Shown: piece after piece, positions 9,637-21,587 of the stretch | Layout of the letters: every line of letters starts with the position of its first letter | How positions within the stretch are numbered: the stretch's first letter is position 1 | From: Arion vulgaris | Taxonomy: Eukaryota > Mollusca > Gastropoda > Stylommatophora > Arionidae | Assembly (NCBI GenBank): GCA_020796225.1 | Contig: CM036760.1 | Span: 1,202,501-1,266,500 of the forward strand | Reading direction: 5' to 3' | DNA: 64,000 nt | The notes under the pieces: model-generated | Database searches by the model: none | The model's input: only the letters and a program-made list of their open reading frames with translations | Told to the model about the DNA's origin: nothing | Position numbers and translations under genes: made by a program

Positions 9637-12600
9637 GATATGTGATTCAATTTGTTGACAACATATGCCACACTGATATGTGATTCAATTTGTTGACAAC
9701 ATATGCCACACTGATATGTGATTCAATTTGTTGACAACATATGCCACACTGAGATATGTGATTCAATTTGTTGACAACATATGCCAGACTGAGATATGTG
9801 ATTCAATTTGTTGACAACATATGCCAGACTGAGATATGTGATTCAATTTGTTGACAACATATGCCAGACTGAGATATGTGATTCAATTTGTTGACAACAT
9901 ATGCCACACTGATATGTGATTCAATTTGTTGACAACATATGCCAGACTGAGATATGTGATTCAATTTGTTGACAACATATGCCAGACTGAGATATGTGAT
10001 TCAATTTGTTGACAACATATGCCAGACTGAGATATGTGATTCAATTTGTTGACAACATATGCCAGACTGAGATATGTGATTCAATTTGTTGACAACATAT
10101 GCCACACTGATATGTGATTCAATTTGTTGACAACATATGCCACACTGAGATATGTGATTCAATTTGTTGACAACATATGCCAGACTGAGATATGTGATTC
10201 AATTTGTTGACAACATATGCCAGACTGAGATATGTGATTCAATTTGTTGACAACATATGCCAGACTGAGATATGTGATTCAATTTGTTGACAACATATGC
10301 CAGACTGAGATATGTGATTCAATTTGTTGACAACATATGCCACACTGAGATATGTGATTCAATTTGTTGACAACATATGCCACACTGATATGTGATTCAA
10401 TTTGTTGACAACATATGCCAGACTGAGATATGTGATTCAATTTGTTGACAACATATGCCAGACTGAGATATGTGATTCAATTTGTTGACAACATATGCCA
10501 CACTGAGAAATGTGATTCAATTTGTTGACAACATATGCCAGACTGAGATATGTGATTCAATTTGTTGACAACATATGCCAGACTGAGATATGTGATTCAA
10601 TTTGTTGACAACATATGCCAGACTGAGATATGTGATTCAATTTGTTGACAACATATGCCAGACTGAGATATGTGATTCAATTTGTTGACAACATATGCCA
10701 GACTGAGATATATGATTCAATTTGTTGACAACATATGCCACACTGAGAAATGTGATTCAATTTGTTGACAACATATGCCACACTGAGAAATGTGATTCAA
10801 TTTGTTGACAACATATGCCAGACTGAGATATGTGATTCAATTTGTTGACAACATATGCCAGACTGAGATATGTGATTCAATTTGTTGACAACATATGCCA
10901 GACTGAGATATGTGATTCAATTTGTTGACAACATATGCCAGACTGAGATATGTGATTCAATTTGTTGACAACATATGCCAGACTGAGATATGTGATTCAA
11001 TTTGTTGACAACATATGCCAGACTGAGATATGTGATTCAATTTGTTGACAACATATGCCAGACTGAGATATGTGATTCAATTTGTTGACAACATATGCCA
11101 GACTGAGATATGTGATTCAATTTGTTGACAACATATGCCAGACTGAGATATGTGATTCAATTTGTTGACAACATATGCCAGACTGAGAAATGTGATTCAA
11201 TTTGTTGACAACATATGCCAGACTGAGATATGTGATTCAATTTGTTGACAACATATGCCAGACTGAGATATGTGATTCAATTTGTTGACAACATATGCCA
11301 GACTGAGATATGTGATTCAATTTGTTGACAACATATGCCAGACTGAGATATGTGATTCAATTTGTTGACAACATATGCCAGACTGAGATATGTGATTCAA
11401 TTTGTTGACAACATATGCCAGACTGAGGTATGTGATTCAATTTGTTGACAACATATGCCAGACTGAGATATGTGATTCAATTTGTTGACAACATATGCCA
11501 GACTGAGATATGTGATTCAATTTGTTGACAACATATGCCAGACTGAGATATGTGATTCAATTTGTTGACAACATATGCCAGACTGAGATATGTGATTCAA
11601 TTTGTTGACAACATATGCCAGACTGAGATATGTGATTCAATTTGTTGACAACATATGCCAGACTGAGATATGTGATTCAATTTGTTGACAACATATGCCA
11701 GACTGAGATATGTGATTCAATTTGTTGACAACATATGCCAGACTGAGATATGTGATTCAATTTGTTGACAACATATGCCAGACTGAGATATGTGATTCAA
11801 TTTGTTGACAACATATGCCAGACTGAGATATGTGATTCAATTTGTTGACAACATATGCCAGACTGAGAAATGTGATTCAATTTGTTGACAACATATGCCA
11901 GACTGAGATATGTGATTCAATTTGTTGACAACATATGCCAGACTGAGATATGTGATTCAATTTGTTGACAACATATGCCAGACTGAGATATGTGATTCAA
12001 TTTGTTGACAACATATGCCAGACTGAGATATGTGATTCAATTTGTTGACTACATATGCCAGACTGAGATATGTGATTCAATTTGTTGACAACATATGCCA
12101 GACTGAGATATGTGATTCAATTTGTTGACAACATATGCCAGACTGAGATATGTGATTCAATTTGTTGACAACATATGCCAGACTGAGATATGTGATTCAA
12201 TTTGTTGACAACATATGCCAGACTGAGATATGTGATTCAATTTGTTGACAACATATGCCAGACTGAGATATGTGATTCAATTTGTTGACAACATATGCCA
12301 GACTGAGATATGTGATTCAATTTGTTGACAACATATGCCAGACTGAGATATGTGATTCAATTTGTTGACACCATATGCCAGACTGAGATATGTGATTCAA
12401 TTTGTTGACAACATATGCCAGACTGAGATATGTGATTCAATTTGTTGACAACATATGCCAGACTGAGATATGTGATTCAATTTGTTGACAACATATGCCA
12501 GACTGAGATATGTGATTCAATTTGTTGACAACATATGCCAGACTGAGATATGTGATTCAATTTTACACATATAACTGAGTATGTGATTCAATTTGTTGAC

Positions 12601-12662
12601 AACATATGCCAGACTGAGATATGTGATTCAATTTGTTGACAACATATGCCAGACTGAGAAAT
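9637..12662. repeat. 40-bp satellite-like array, about 75 copies
   Basis: The largest array of the window. The unit includes GATATGTGATTCAATTTG, then TTGACAACATATGCCAGACT. The 5' third mixes a 38-bp form lacking GA (CACTGATATG), a CACACTGA form and the common CAGACTGA form, while the 3' two thirds are nearly uniform CAGACTGAGATATG with rare GAGAAATG. Near 12560 one unit is replaced by an unrelated tract (TTTTACACATATAACTGAG). TGTTGACAACA inside each unit is a short perfect inverted repeat. No coding potential. Confidence 0.97.
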
Positions 12663-12749
12663 GTATATAGTTCTTCTACGTTGTCGTGGCTTCATCGTCA
12701 GACACTCAACAACAAAATAACATCACAAAAACAATAACTTGAATGTACT

Positions 12750-13603
12750 GTGTGGCTTAGTGTCACGTTATCACTAGAGCTTAGAGAATATCTGTGTAAT
12801 TAGTGTCACGTTATCACTAGAGCTTAGAGAATCTCTGTGTAATTAGTGTCACGTTATCACTAGAGCTTAGAGAATCTATGTGTAATTAGTGTCACTTTAT
12901 GACTAGAGCTTAGAGAATCTCTGTGACTAAATGTCACGTTATGACTAGAGCTTAGAGAATCTCTGTGACTAAATGTCACGTTATGACTAGAGCTTAGAGA
13001 ATATATGTGACTAAATGTCACGTTATGACTAGAGCTTAGAGAATCTATGTGACTAAATGTCACGTTATGACTAGAGCTTAGAGAATCTCTGTGACTAAAT
13101 GTCACGTTATGACTAGAGCTTAGAGAATCTCTGTGACTAAATGTCACGTTATGACTAGAGCTTAGAGAATCTCTGTGACTAAATGTCACGTTATGACTAG
13201 AGCTTAGAGAATCTCTGTGACTAAGTGTCACGTTATGACTAGAGCTTAGAGAATCTCTGTGACTAAATGTCACGTTATGACTAGAGCTTAGAGAATCTCT
13301 GTGACTAAATGTCACGTTATGACTAGAGCTTAGAGAATATATGTGACTAAATGTCACGTTATGACTAGAGCTTAGAGAATCTATGTGACTAAATGTCACG
13401 TTATGACTAGAGCTTAGAGAATCTCTGTGACTAAATGTCACGTTATGACTAGAGCTTAGAGAATCTCTGTGACTAAATGTCACGTTATGACTAGAGCTTA
13501 GAGAATCTCTGTGACTAAATGTCACGTTATGACTAGAGCTTAGAGAATCTCTGTGACTAAGTGTCACGTTATGACTAGAGCTTAGAGAATCTCTGTGACT
13601 AAA
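12750..13603. repeat. 42-bp minisatellite organised as an 8-unit higher-order repeat
   Basis: The first three copies (12758-12890) are a 43-bp form with GTGTAATTAGTG. The rest are 42 bp, beginning ACTAAATGTCACGTTATGAC. Variant positions repeat exactly every 336 bp: ACTAAGTGTC at 13219 and 13555, and GAATATATGTG at 13000 and 13336. Thus two tandem copies of an eight-unit block are present. The 235-residue open frame on the minus strand is a consequence of the 42-bp period. Confidence 0.97.
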
Positions 13604-13900
13604 TTGTTAAGCCGTCTGCCTTCCGTTCCAAAGGTCGTAGTTTCGAATCTGGACCGCTTCGTTCTGTTCCCATGTGCTGTTCCCATGTGCTGTTCCCATG
13701 TGCTGTTCCCATGTGCTGTTCCCATGTGCTGTTCCCATGTGATGTTCCCATGTGCATTTTTCCAAAGACTCCAATGTTTTTTGCCGGAGCTACGGAGTTC
13801 TTGCTTTGTGCAATACTCTCGGTAGGTGGTTTGCCATTTCTACGGTGCGAGACTGAGCCATGTGATGTGAAACTCTGTGCAATTAAATCAATCTTCGTTT
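13604..13900 (+). mobile_element. tRNA-derived SINE-like repeat (group 3) with internal array
   Basis: The left part (GTCTGCCTTCCGTTCC, AAGGTCGTAGTTTCGAATCTGG) resembles a tRNA head with a B-box-like TTTCGAATC. The right part (GAGCTACGGAGTTC, CAATACTCTCGGTAGGTGG, AACTCTGTGCAATTAAATC) aligns with 23968-24180. The head and body are separated by a local 13-bp expansion. The class is inferred from the head and from recurrence; no tRNA fold was computed. From 13900 to 14190 nothing else is recognisable. Confidence 0.5.
13669..13755. repeat. 13-bp repeat, about 7 copies, inside a SINE-like repeat
   Basis: The unit is TGTTCCCATGTGC, with one G-to-A variant in the penultimate copy. It lies between the tRNA-like head and body of the surrounding repeat, so it is an expansion inside a transposon copy. 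Confidence 0.95.
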
Positions 13901-14194
13901 TATGAGAAGCTCTTTATACCCTAGAGCTCCTTATATTTGACAACGACGCTTCTATGTATGCCGTAATTCATCGTTGTCTTCCCTGTAGAGTCGACGTGTA
14001 TGAAGGATGTGTTCTGTAGTATCTAAGTTCGTCGACAAATGTACTAGCATATCTCACCAATATTAATTCAGCTATTTCTTTAAATGACATCTCAATGTGT
14101 TATATCCAGTTCGATGTGCCAAGATAACGGTCTTCTCTCTGTCTGACATTAGATGATAATGGTCTTTGAGATCTGATGTTAGTTGCGTCTAATT

Positions 14195-14425
14195 TCCCGA
14201 TCCTTTTCAACCACCGTCATTCCACCCTACGAAAGACACAGTCTAGTGTCACTAGACAAGCACTTGATTGGAACCCGCAACCGAAACGGAAAAGTGGACC
14301 TTCTAGACCAACCTGAAGACAGAGTCTTATGGAACCTACTTAAGATGAGCACAAGGAGTTTCTTTTCAAGAACCCTAGAGGAAGCAAAGGCAGTAACGAA
14401 TATGATCAACAAATAAACAAGGTGC
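14195..14425 (+). mobile_element. LINE group G, C-terminal fragment
   Basis: In the frame starting at about 14214 the translation includes TLRKTQSSVTRQALDWNPQ and a damaged form of the KRKRGRPRxTWR block, the usual C-terminal end of one class of LINE reverse transcriptases. Two in-frame stops and substitutions show that it is dead. A SINE-like repeat on the opposite strand follows. Confidence 0.7.
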
Positions 14426-14431
14426 AGGTAT

Positions 14432-14548
14432 TAAGAGCTTCCGAAAACACAAATAGACAAGCACGGGACTCGAACCACTTACCCTAGTCCTTACAACACC
14501 AATCGCCTAGCCTAACAATACGAGCGTCTTTACGAACGCAACCAATGA
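14432..14548 (-). mobile_element. tRNA-derived SINE-like repeat (group 4)
   Basis: On the minus strand: GCTCGTATTGTTAGGCTAGG, an A-box-like TAGGCGATTGG, and an exact B box GGTTCGAGTCC, then CTTGTCTATTTGTG and CGGAAGCTCTTAATA. The A-to-B distance is about 33 bases against about 44 in a tRNA, so this is a SINE-type head. Partner copy at 4625-4735. Confidence 0.65.
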
Positions 14549-15213
14549 GCCATTCTAAAAAATGACTCACGGAGGAGTGTCTTTCTCAAACGCTACGTTA
14601 CAGCCAGACACATGACAATCAGGTAAGGTTCGATCGAACAGTGGTTGCACAAACACATGCTATAAGCTTATTGTGCTTGTATATATTGGAGACGAGACAA
14701 TATCATACATACACACATGTATACACATATAACAAACATGCATACATCATTCAAAGTAGCTTCAAATTTATTATCAGATGAGCACAAGGAAACATAACTC
14801 CTTGTAAAATAACTAATTTATAGACCAACTAACAAAAACTTTGTAGAGACAACTATAAATCAAGAAAAGATTGCGGGCAAGGAAAAAGCAGCAATAAAGC
14901 TGGTTGGAAAAATATTTAGAGATGGATAAAGAACAGCTTTTTCTGAATGTCAGACGAATCCCAAGGACAAAGGACAGGAAGTCTTAGAGATCAATTGCAG
15001 TCGATTACGATGTGGAGATCACATCTTATCAGATCACGCTAAATCAAAAATTCTCACACACAAATAAGAACAGAGAGACAGGTACATTGTTATTGAAGTT
15101 GTATTATTTACATTACTGGTTTTGTCATGGAAAGCCCTTGCAGAGACGGCGTGAGTTTACAAAGAATGAACATGATTCTGCATGAGAACGCCGTGAGCGA
15201 GATCACAAGTCAT
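14549..15213. other. unclassified sequence
   Basis: No recognisable gene. A weakly coding-like stretch (NFVETTINQEKIAGKEKAAI, about 14838-14900) is too short to assign. Confidence 0.5.
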
Positions 15214-16376
15214 AACATATGTACAGCTCATAGATCGACAGTAAAGAAGTGGACTGCATAGGTACAGCAATAGATCTACTATCAAACTGATATCTGCGTG
15301 TAACAGGTTTGTAGCTCTTATTGAGGAATAACATATGTACAGCTCATAGATCGACAGTAAAGAAGTGGACTGCATAGGTACAGCAATAGATCTACTATCA
15401 AACTGATATCTGCGTGTAACAGGGTTGTAGCTCTTATTGAGGAATAACATATGTACAGCTCATAGATCGACAGTAAAGAAGTGGACTGCATAGGTACAGC
15501 AATAGATCTACTATCAAACTGATATCTGCGTGTAACAGGGTTGTAGCTCTTATTGAGGAATAACATATGTACAGCTCATAGATCGACAGTAAAGAAGTGG
15601 ACTGCATAGGTACAGCAATAGATCTACTATCAAACTGATATCTGCGTGTAACAGGTTTGTAGCTCTTATTGAGGAATAACATATGTACAGCTCATAGATC
15701 GACAGTAAAGAAGTGGACTGCATAGGTACAGCAATAGATCTACTATCAAACTGATATCTGCGTGTAACAGGTTTGTAGCTCTTATTGAGGAATAACATAT
15801 GTACAGCTCATAGATCGACAGTAAAGAAGTGGACTGCATAGGTACAGCAATAGATCTACTATCAAACTGATATCTGCGTGTAACAGGTTTGTAGCTCTTA
15901 TTGAGGAATAACATATGTACAGCTCATAGATCGACAGTAAAGAAGTGGACTGCATAGGTACAGCAATAGATCTACTATCAAACTGATATCTGCGTGTAAC
16001 AGGGTTGTAGCTCTTATTGAGGAATAACATATGTACAGCTCATAGATCGACAGTAAAGAAGTGGACTGCATAGGTACAGCAATAGATCTACTATCAAACT
16101 GATATCTGCGTGTAACAGGGTTGTAGCTCTTATTGAGGAATAACATATGTACAGCTCATAGATCGACAGTAAAGAAGTGGACTGCATAGGTACAGCAATA
16201 GATCTACTATCAAACTGATATCTGCGTGTAACAGGTTTGTAGCTCTTATTGAGGAATAACATATGTACAGCTCATAGATCGACAGTAAAGAAGTGGACTG
16301 CATAGGTACAGCAATAGATCTACTATCAAACTGATATCTGCGTGTAACAGGTTTGTAGCTCTTATTGAGGAATAAC
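15214..16376. repeat. 116-bp minisatellite, 10 regular copies
   Basis: The unit begins AACATATGTACAGCTCATAG. Copies are nearly identical, with one diagnostic difference (AACAGGTTTG or AACAGGGTTG). In order the copies read T G G T T T G G T T, that is a five-unit (580 bp) block present twice. Identical 82-residue minus-strand frames in each copy are a repeat effect. Confidence 0.97.
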
Positions 16377-17130
16377 ATATGTACAGCTCATAGATCGACA
16401 GTAAAGAAGTGACTGCATAGGTCAGCAATAGATCTACTATCAAACTGATATTCTGCAACAGGTTGTAGCCTTATTGAGGAATAACATATGTACAGCTCAT
16501 AGATCGACAGTAAAGAAGTGGACTGCATAGGTACAGCAATAGATCTACTATCAAACTGATATCTGCGTGTAACAGGTTTGTAGCTCTTATTGAGGATAAC
16601 ATATGTCAGCTCATTACATATGTTTACAAATAGTCTATTAACTGTATCTGCGTAACAGGTTTTAGCTCGAGGTAACATATGTACACTCATGTCACAGTAA
16701 AAGTGATGCATAGGTCACATGACTACATCTGCTGCTGTAACAGTCTACCTATTAGAATACATATGACAGTCATAGATCGAAGTAGAGTGGATTCAGTCAC
16801 AATGTCTACTATCAACTGATATCTGCGTGTAACATTGTACTCTTATTGTATACATATTAATAGAACAGTAAGAGTGATCATAGGTATGTCATATAGATCT
16901 CTTCTGATATCTACTATGTAACAGTTGTAGCACTTAGAGATAACTATGAACTTCATAATCTGACAGTAATATAGTGACTGTCATAGGTACAGATAGTCTC
17001 ACTATCAACTGTATCTGGTAACAGTGTAGCTCTTTGAGTAGTGCCATAGATCGACATGAAGTGACTGCATGGTAGAATTGATCTCCTACAATCTGTTTGT
17101 AACATTACTTTATAGGTACTAGCTCCAAAT
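16377..17130. repeat. decayed edge of the 116-bp array
   Basis: Recognisable but progressively broken copies: CAGCTCATAGATCGACAGTA and CTGATATCTGCGTGTAACAG recur with more and more single-base deletions up to about 17100. Deletions far outnumber substitutions in the first two broken copies. Between 17130 and 17430 only AT-rich sequence remains. Confidence 0.85.
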
Positions 17131-17432
17131 GTGTCAGATAGAACTTGGTTGCCTCAAGACCTTGCTTCACAATCTCTTCACATCTACTATGTACTATAGT
17201 TGTGTCATGTAGAGATTGTTCTCATTCTTTAACAATATAGCATTTTGTCATAGATTGTCTCAAATCTCTGTAACAACTATAGTACAACGTTGCAGAGATT
17301 GTCCTTACAATTTTTGCTACATCTATATAGTATATATTGTGCATGGAGATGTTCTAATCTGTATCTACTAAGTACTAAGTTTGTTGAGGATTTTCCCAAC
17401 TTTGCAACATCTACTACAGTACTATAAAAAAA

Positions 17433-18221
17433 GTACGTTCCAAAATTCGTGACCATCTTTACCGATTGATATTTTTCTTTTCCGATCCAGAAGCACTTGA
17501 GCTTACAGCTCTTTGGCTCGGTGCCATGGACATCGTAGCCCTTCGGTTCGGTGCCACGAACACCCTGAATCTGGACCAACCGATATAAAATCATCCCCTT
17601 GACATAAATTCTTGATTTTTACATTTTTGTATAGGTAACAGTGACGACCTTCCAAAGATTTTGCCCACTCAAACCTTTAGTTCTGTAAGATTTTTATTAT
17701 ATGTTATTACTAAAATAACAGCGATGTTGATTTGGTATACTTGTCGAAGTTCTACAGTAGGATTGTCAAGTTTGTCTATAACTAAGCATTCGTGTTCCAC
17801 ATGCAATTCAGTGCACGTCAAAATCGGGAATCTCGTGGAATTAATCAGTTCACAATGTTTCCTACCGACTGTCATTGGCGTATGTACGCAACATTTACTT
17901 TCATTTATAGAAGTGGAAGGTATCATTTGTTCACTATGTGACCTTTCTTTTATAATATGTAATAGGGATACGCCTTTGCCAACATTCGCCACCATTTTGT
18001 GTATTAATGTAAATTCTAAACTCTGGTTACCATTTTGTTGTACTTATGCAAAATTATATAACAAAAAAGTTTTTTGCATCAACTAAGTTACCTACCAATT
18101 AATTAAATATGAATTCGCAACGTCGCGAGGTATATAAGACTGCATGCAAAAATTACTTTTATCCATCAGATAGATTTCGTACAAATTAAACCTTAGTGTG
18201 ATCACGAATTTTGGAACGAAC
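17433..18221. mobile_element. putative DNA transposon with about 20-bp terminal inverted repeats
   Basis: GTACGTTCCAAAATTCGTGA (17433-17452) is repeated inverted at 18202-18221 with one mismatch. The interior (about 750 bp) carries a 108-codon minus-strand open frame (17669-17995) with several cysteines and no motif I recognise, and an overlapping plus-strand frame of 141 codons. TA dinucleotides sit near both ends, but a clean target duplication is not visible. It could be a non-autonomous Tc1/mariner-like element or a different class. A LINE E fragment begins just outside the right end. Confidence 0.5.
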
Positions 18222-18229
18222 TATAGAAT

Positions 18230-18718
18230 CACAAAACATCCAAGCATTAACATGGCAGTCAAACGACAACTGATAAACTGTATATTTATTCCAACTCTCT
18301 GCTATCAGTGCCAAACATGGCCCCTGACTAAGACACAAGAAAGAAAGATTACAACATGTGAAATGAGATGTCTACGAAAAGCTGTCAACGTTACAAGGAG
18401 AGATAGAGTGAGAAACGAGAATATCAGAAGCATCGTTGGTACTATACCATGCATACAGTACATCGAGAAGCAAAGAATCAAGTGGTTCGGCCATCTAATG
18501 AGAATGGAACCACATTTACTACCATCACGTGCCTACAATAATCAACACTCAGGGCGCAGAGCACGAGGCAGGCCAAGAACACGATGGATAGATAACATCT
18601 CAAGAGTACCTGCGAAAGCATGGACCGGCAACGTCAAGCGCTACATACCTGGCACAAGATAGAAAGCTAAATCTCCCCACGACGCTTCACGGCAAATGTG
18701 GTTAATATAAGATAAGAT
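18230..18718 (+). mobile_element. LINE group E, 3' end with GATAA-type tail
   Basis: The open frame reaches to 18662 and encodes the LINE C-terminal region: MAVKRQLINCIFIPTLCYQC, then CEMRCLRKAVNVTRRDRVRN, KQRIKWFGHLMRMEPHLLP and GRRARGRPRTRWIDNISRVP. After the stop the sequence ends GGCAAATGTGGTTAATATAA plus GATAAGATT. The minus-strand copy at 34012-34492 ends in the same GTGGTTAAGATAAGATAAG. Catalytic motifs are missing (5' truncation). The start codon of the open frame lies in the neighbouring inverted repeat, not in the LINE. Confidence 0.85.
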
Positions 18719-18719
18719 T

Positions 18720-19525
18720 CACAGCTGAAATTTGTTATTGACTAAACGTTTAGTTTAACAAATAGTTGGTTACATGTGCAGTGGGAAATTTGAAAGTTTA
18801 TTCGCTGCAAGGACAACTTTTGTGTTCCGTGAAAATTCAGAATTCCCATGATAATTACTATTAAACTTGTTTGGTTAGTTTAAAAAATATTTGTCTTTAC
18901 TAATATATACACTACAATTGCACGCAAAAAAAAACCAACGGATTACCTTTGCCGTGCTCTTTAGTAATGACATAAAAATCTGGCCAGCAATGACGGAATG
19001 CGGGAGGGCCATTCAGAATCGGGACTGTTTGATTCTGGACACGACTTTGCTAGCGCATTTCCGCAATGTTTGGTCGGGTATTTTCCGGTTTCGTTTGCCG
19101 AGCTACTGAGTTAGTGATTGAGCAACGCTGTGAGCTATGAATGTTATATGGAATGCTTTTTCCTGTGTCAACCGTGCGTTTGTTGTGATTGTGGGTGTTC
19201 TGAAAATTGCGGACAGCGGTTATGACGAACCAACTCAATCTGCCGTCTGCAGTATTTTGCGTGTGCAGAAAGCTGGATTTTGTCGTTATTGATGTTACCT
19301 TCGACATGAATTGCAATTCAAGTGATAAACAGCTACGTGTTAACACTTTAGCGATGGTCATATGCATTTATGCGGTGCTGGTTGCTTTTTTGTGGCGGTA
19401 CGGCTGTTTCATTCTGGAATTAGTTCACGACACATGAGACAGTTGTTAGCATTTCGAGTTATTTTCGTTGGCACATGAACGGAACAATTATGGGGTGAAC
19501 CGTTGCAGTGAAGTTGGAACCGTAC
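18720..19525. other. mostly unclassified sequence; possible SINE group 3 remnant
   Basis: 18985-19115 shares TTGATTCTGGACACG and the general layout of SINE group 3 (13604-13900, 23968-24180) but is too diverged to call. No gene recognised. Confidence 0.35.
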
Positions 19526-19556
19526 ATATGAACTATGAACTATGAACTATGAACTA
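19526..19556. repeat. 7-bp repeat, about 4 copies
   Basis: Unit ATGAACT, perfect. Confidence 0.95.
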
Positions 19557-19959
19557 TGGACATAAAACACTAAGTAATATGTGTAGCACAACTTTTGTAG
19601 TCGGTACATATTTCAGTTATAATATCAATGTAGACAAATCAATCAGATCACTGATAGATCAAGAACAAATTGTTCCTACTCTGAACTCAAATTGCCTGTT
19701 GCCCTCTTTCGAAGCAGAGTCGGTTTATATTTGTTATTTGTATGAAGTGAGACGTTGCGATGCCGGAGATTTCTCTAGTTAAAAAGCAAAGGGTAGAGTT
19801 AGTGTGGCAGTAGAATAGTTATAAATAAAAATAAGATTGTCAAAGTGAGAAGACAGTATATAAATGAAAATAAGTATCATTACTTGAGGGAATGAAATAA
19901 AGCAGTGAACATTACACTGATGGTATGAAATAATATAATGAATATCTCTATTTGAGATG

Positions 19960-21480
19960 ACGAAACAGAAGTAGAACCAAGCATAACACTATCAGAGATC
20001 AGAAATGCTGTAAATATGGCCCCACCTAATAAAACACCAGGCCCAGACAATATCCCGGCCGACCTAATCAAAGCAACTAAAGAGGTAGGAATCAGCTGGC
20101 TCCATAGACTATTCAACCAAGTCTGGATCACACAAGAAACACCAGAAGATTTGAGGAATGCTACAATTGTTCCCATCTGGAAGAAGAAAGGTAGCAAGAG
20201 GGACTATACAAAGTATAGAGGCATAGCGCTACTGAGCCACACTGGGAAAATATTCTGCAAAATACTTGAGAAATGGCTCCGCCACATCATCGAGCCACAG
20301 CTTAATGACTCCCAAATGGGATTCAGGAAGAACAAAAGCTGTACAGACGCAATATTCGCCCTCAGACAGTTAGTAGAAAGGACTATCGAATCCGACAAAC
20401 ATTTACACGTTGCATTTGTAGACCAGGAAAAAGCGTTCGACCGCGTAGATAGGCACAAGTTGTGGAAAATACTAACAACCTATGGGGTTAATGAACACCT
20501 AATCAACCTTTGCAAGAACATTTATACTGACAGCCAATGTACGATTAGAACAAATACAGGATTATCAGAAAAGTTTCACGTAGGGTCAGGAGTAAGACAA
20601 GGTTGCGTACTATCCCCGCTGCTATTCATCACGTACATTGACCACATTTGTAAAATAGCTAACACCAGCGAAGGAAACAACCTCGGAGAACTCTTAAATG
20701 AATTTCTTTTGCAGACGATCAGGCAATCATATCAACAACAGAAGAACAGCTACAACAACACATCAACAGACTCCAGTTAGCATGTAACGAATACAACATG
20801 AGAATTAACATCGACAAAACAGAAGTAATGACATTCGCCAGAGAGGAAAACACTACCAACATCTCCATCGATAATCACCTACTAAATCAAGTAACAGATT
20901 TCACATGCCTGGGGAGCATTTTTTCAGCAAATGGAAGAATAACTAATGAAATTCAACACAGATGCAACAAAGCAAATCAAATGATAGGGCAAATGGCGCC
21001 AATTTTAAGATGCAAACACGTCACCATGAACACAAAAAGAGCAATGTTCAACACAATCTTTCTCCCACATTATGTTACCAGTGCCAAACCTGGACGCTGA
21101 CAACAAACGATAGAAGAAAACTAGTCACAACAGAGATGAAGTGTCTACGCAGAATGCTGGGTGTAACAAGAAGAGACCGGTTGAGAAATGAAGACATCAG
21201 GAAAAAGTGGGTACAACATCAGTACTAGACTTCATCAAGTAAACAACAAATTAAATGGTTCGGTCACGTAAGCAGATTACCATCAGACAGTGCACCCCAA
21301 GAGCAATGCTGCTCCGATACAATGGGTACAAAGCAAAAGGCCGGCCTCGCAAAAGATGGACCTCAGAGATAACAGAGGCGACGAAAGAGACTATCTACGA
21401 AGCGCATATTAGGGCCCGTTTTAGAAATCTCTTCCTGACCTGAAGCTGTGAGGCATACAGGATTCGAGAAAGAAAGAAAT
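19960..21480 (+). mobile_element. LINE group E2, reverse transcriptase domain to 3' end
   Basis: Best preserved reverse transcriptase of the window. Open frame 20016-20780: PPNKTPGPDNIPADLIKA (start of the fingers), KYRGIALLSHTGKIFCKIL, MGFRKNKSCTDAIFALRQL, motif A AFVDQEKAFDRVDR and motif B GVRQGCVLSPLLF. Motif C (SFADDQAII, about 20708) lies in another frame after a one-base deletion. The thumb/C-terminal part follows in broken frames: INIDKTEVMTFAREE, CNKANQMIGQMAPILRCKH, MKCLRRMLGVTRRDRLRNED, GRPRKRWTSEITEAT, ending RFRNLFLT-stop near 21441. The endonuclease domain is absent, so this is a 5'-truncated, frameshifted copy. Coding-like sequence can be followed upstream to about 19960 (TEVEPSITLSEIRNAV). 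Confidence 0.9.
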
Positions 21481-21587
21481 AGAACATATAATGAATCTCT
21501 CTATTTGAGATGACGAAATAGAATAATGAATGATGTCAGACGGATGTAGAACTAGAATGAAAATCGTGAAATATCCTTTACTGGACG

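Noticed and set aside
9637..12662. CRISPR array
   Set aside because: The repeats are head-to-tail without unique spacers, the sequence is from an animal-type genome, and there are no cas genes.
12860..13567. A 235-codon serine/histidine-rich repeat protein
   Set aside because: It is a product of the 42-bp period. There is no start context, signal peptide or flanking gene structure, and variants follow the 336-bp block pattern and not codon positions.
17661..18086. Host gene on the plus strand (141 codons)
   Set aside because: It overlaps a similar-length minus-strand frame within an inverted-repeat-bounded element, and neither resembles a known protein.
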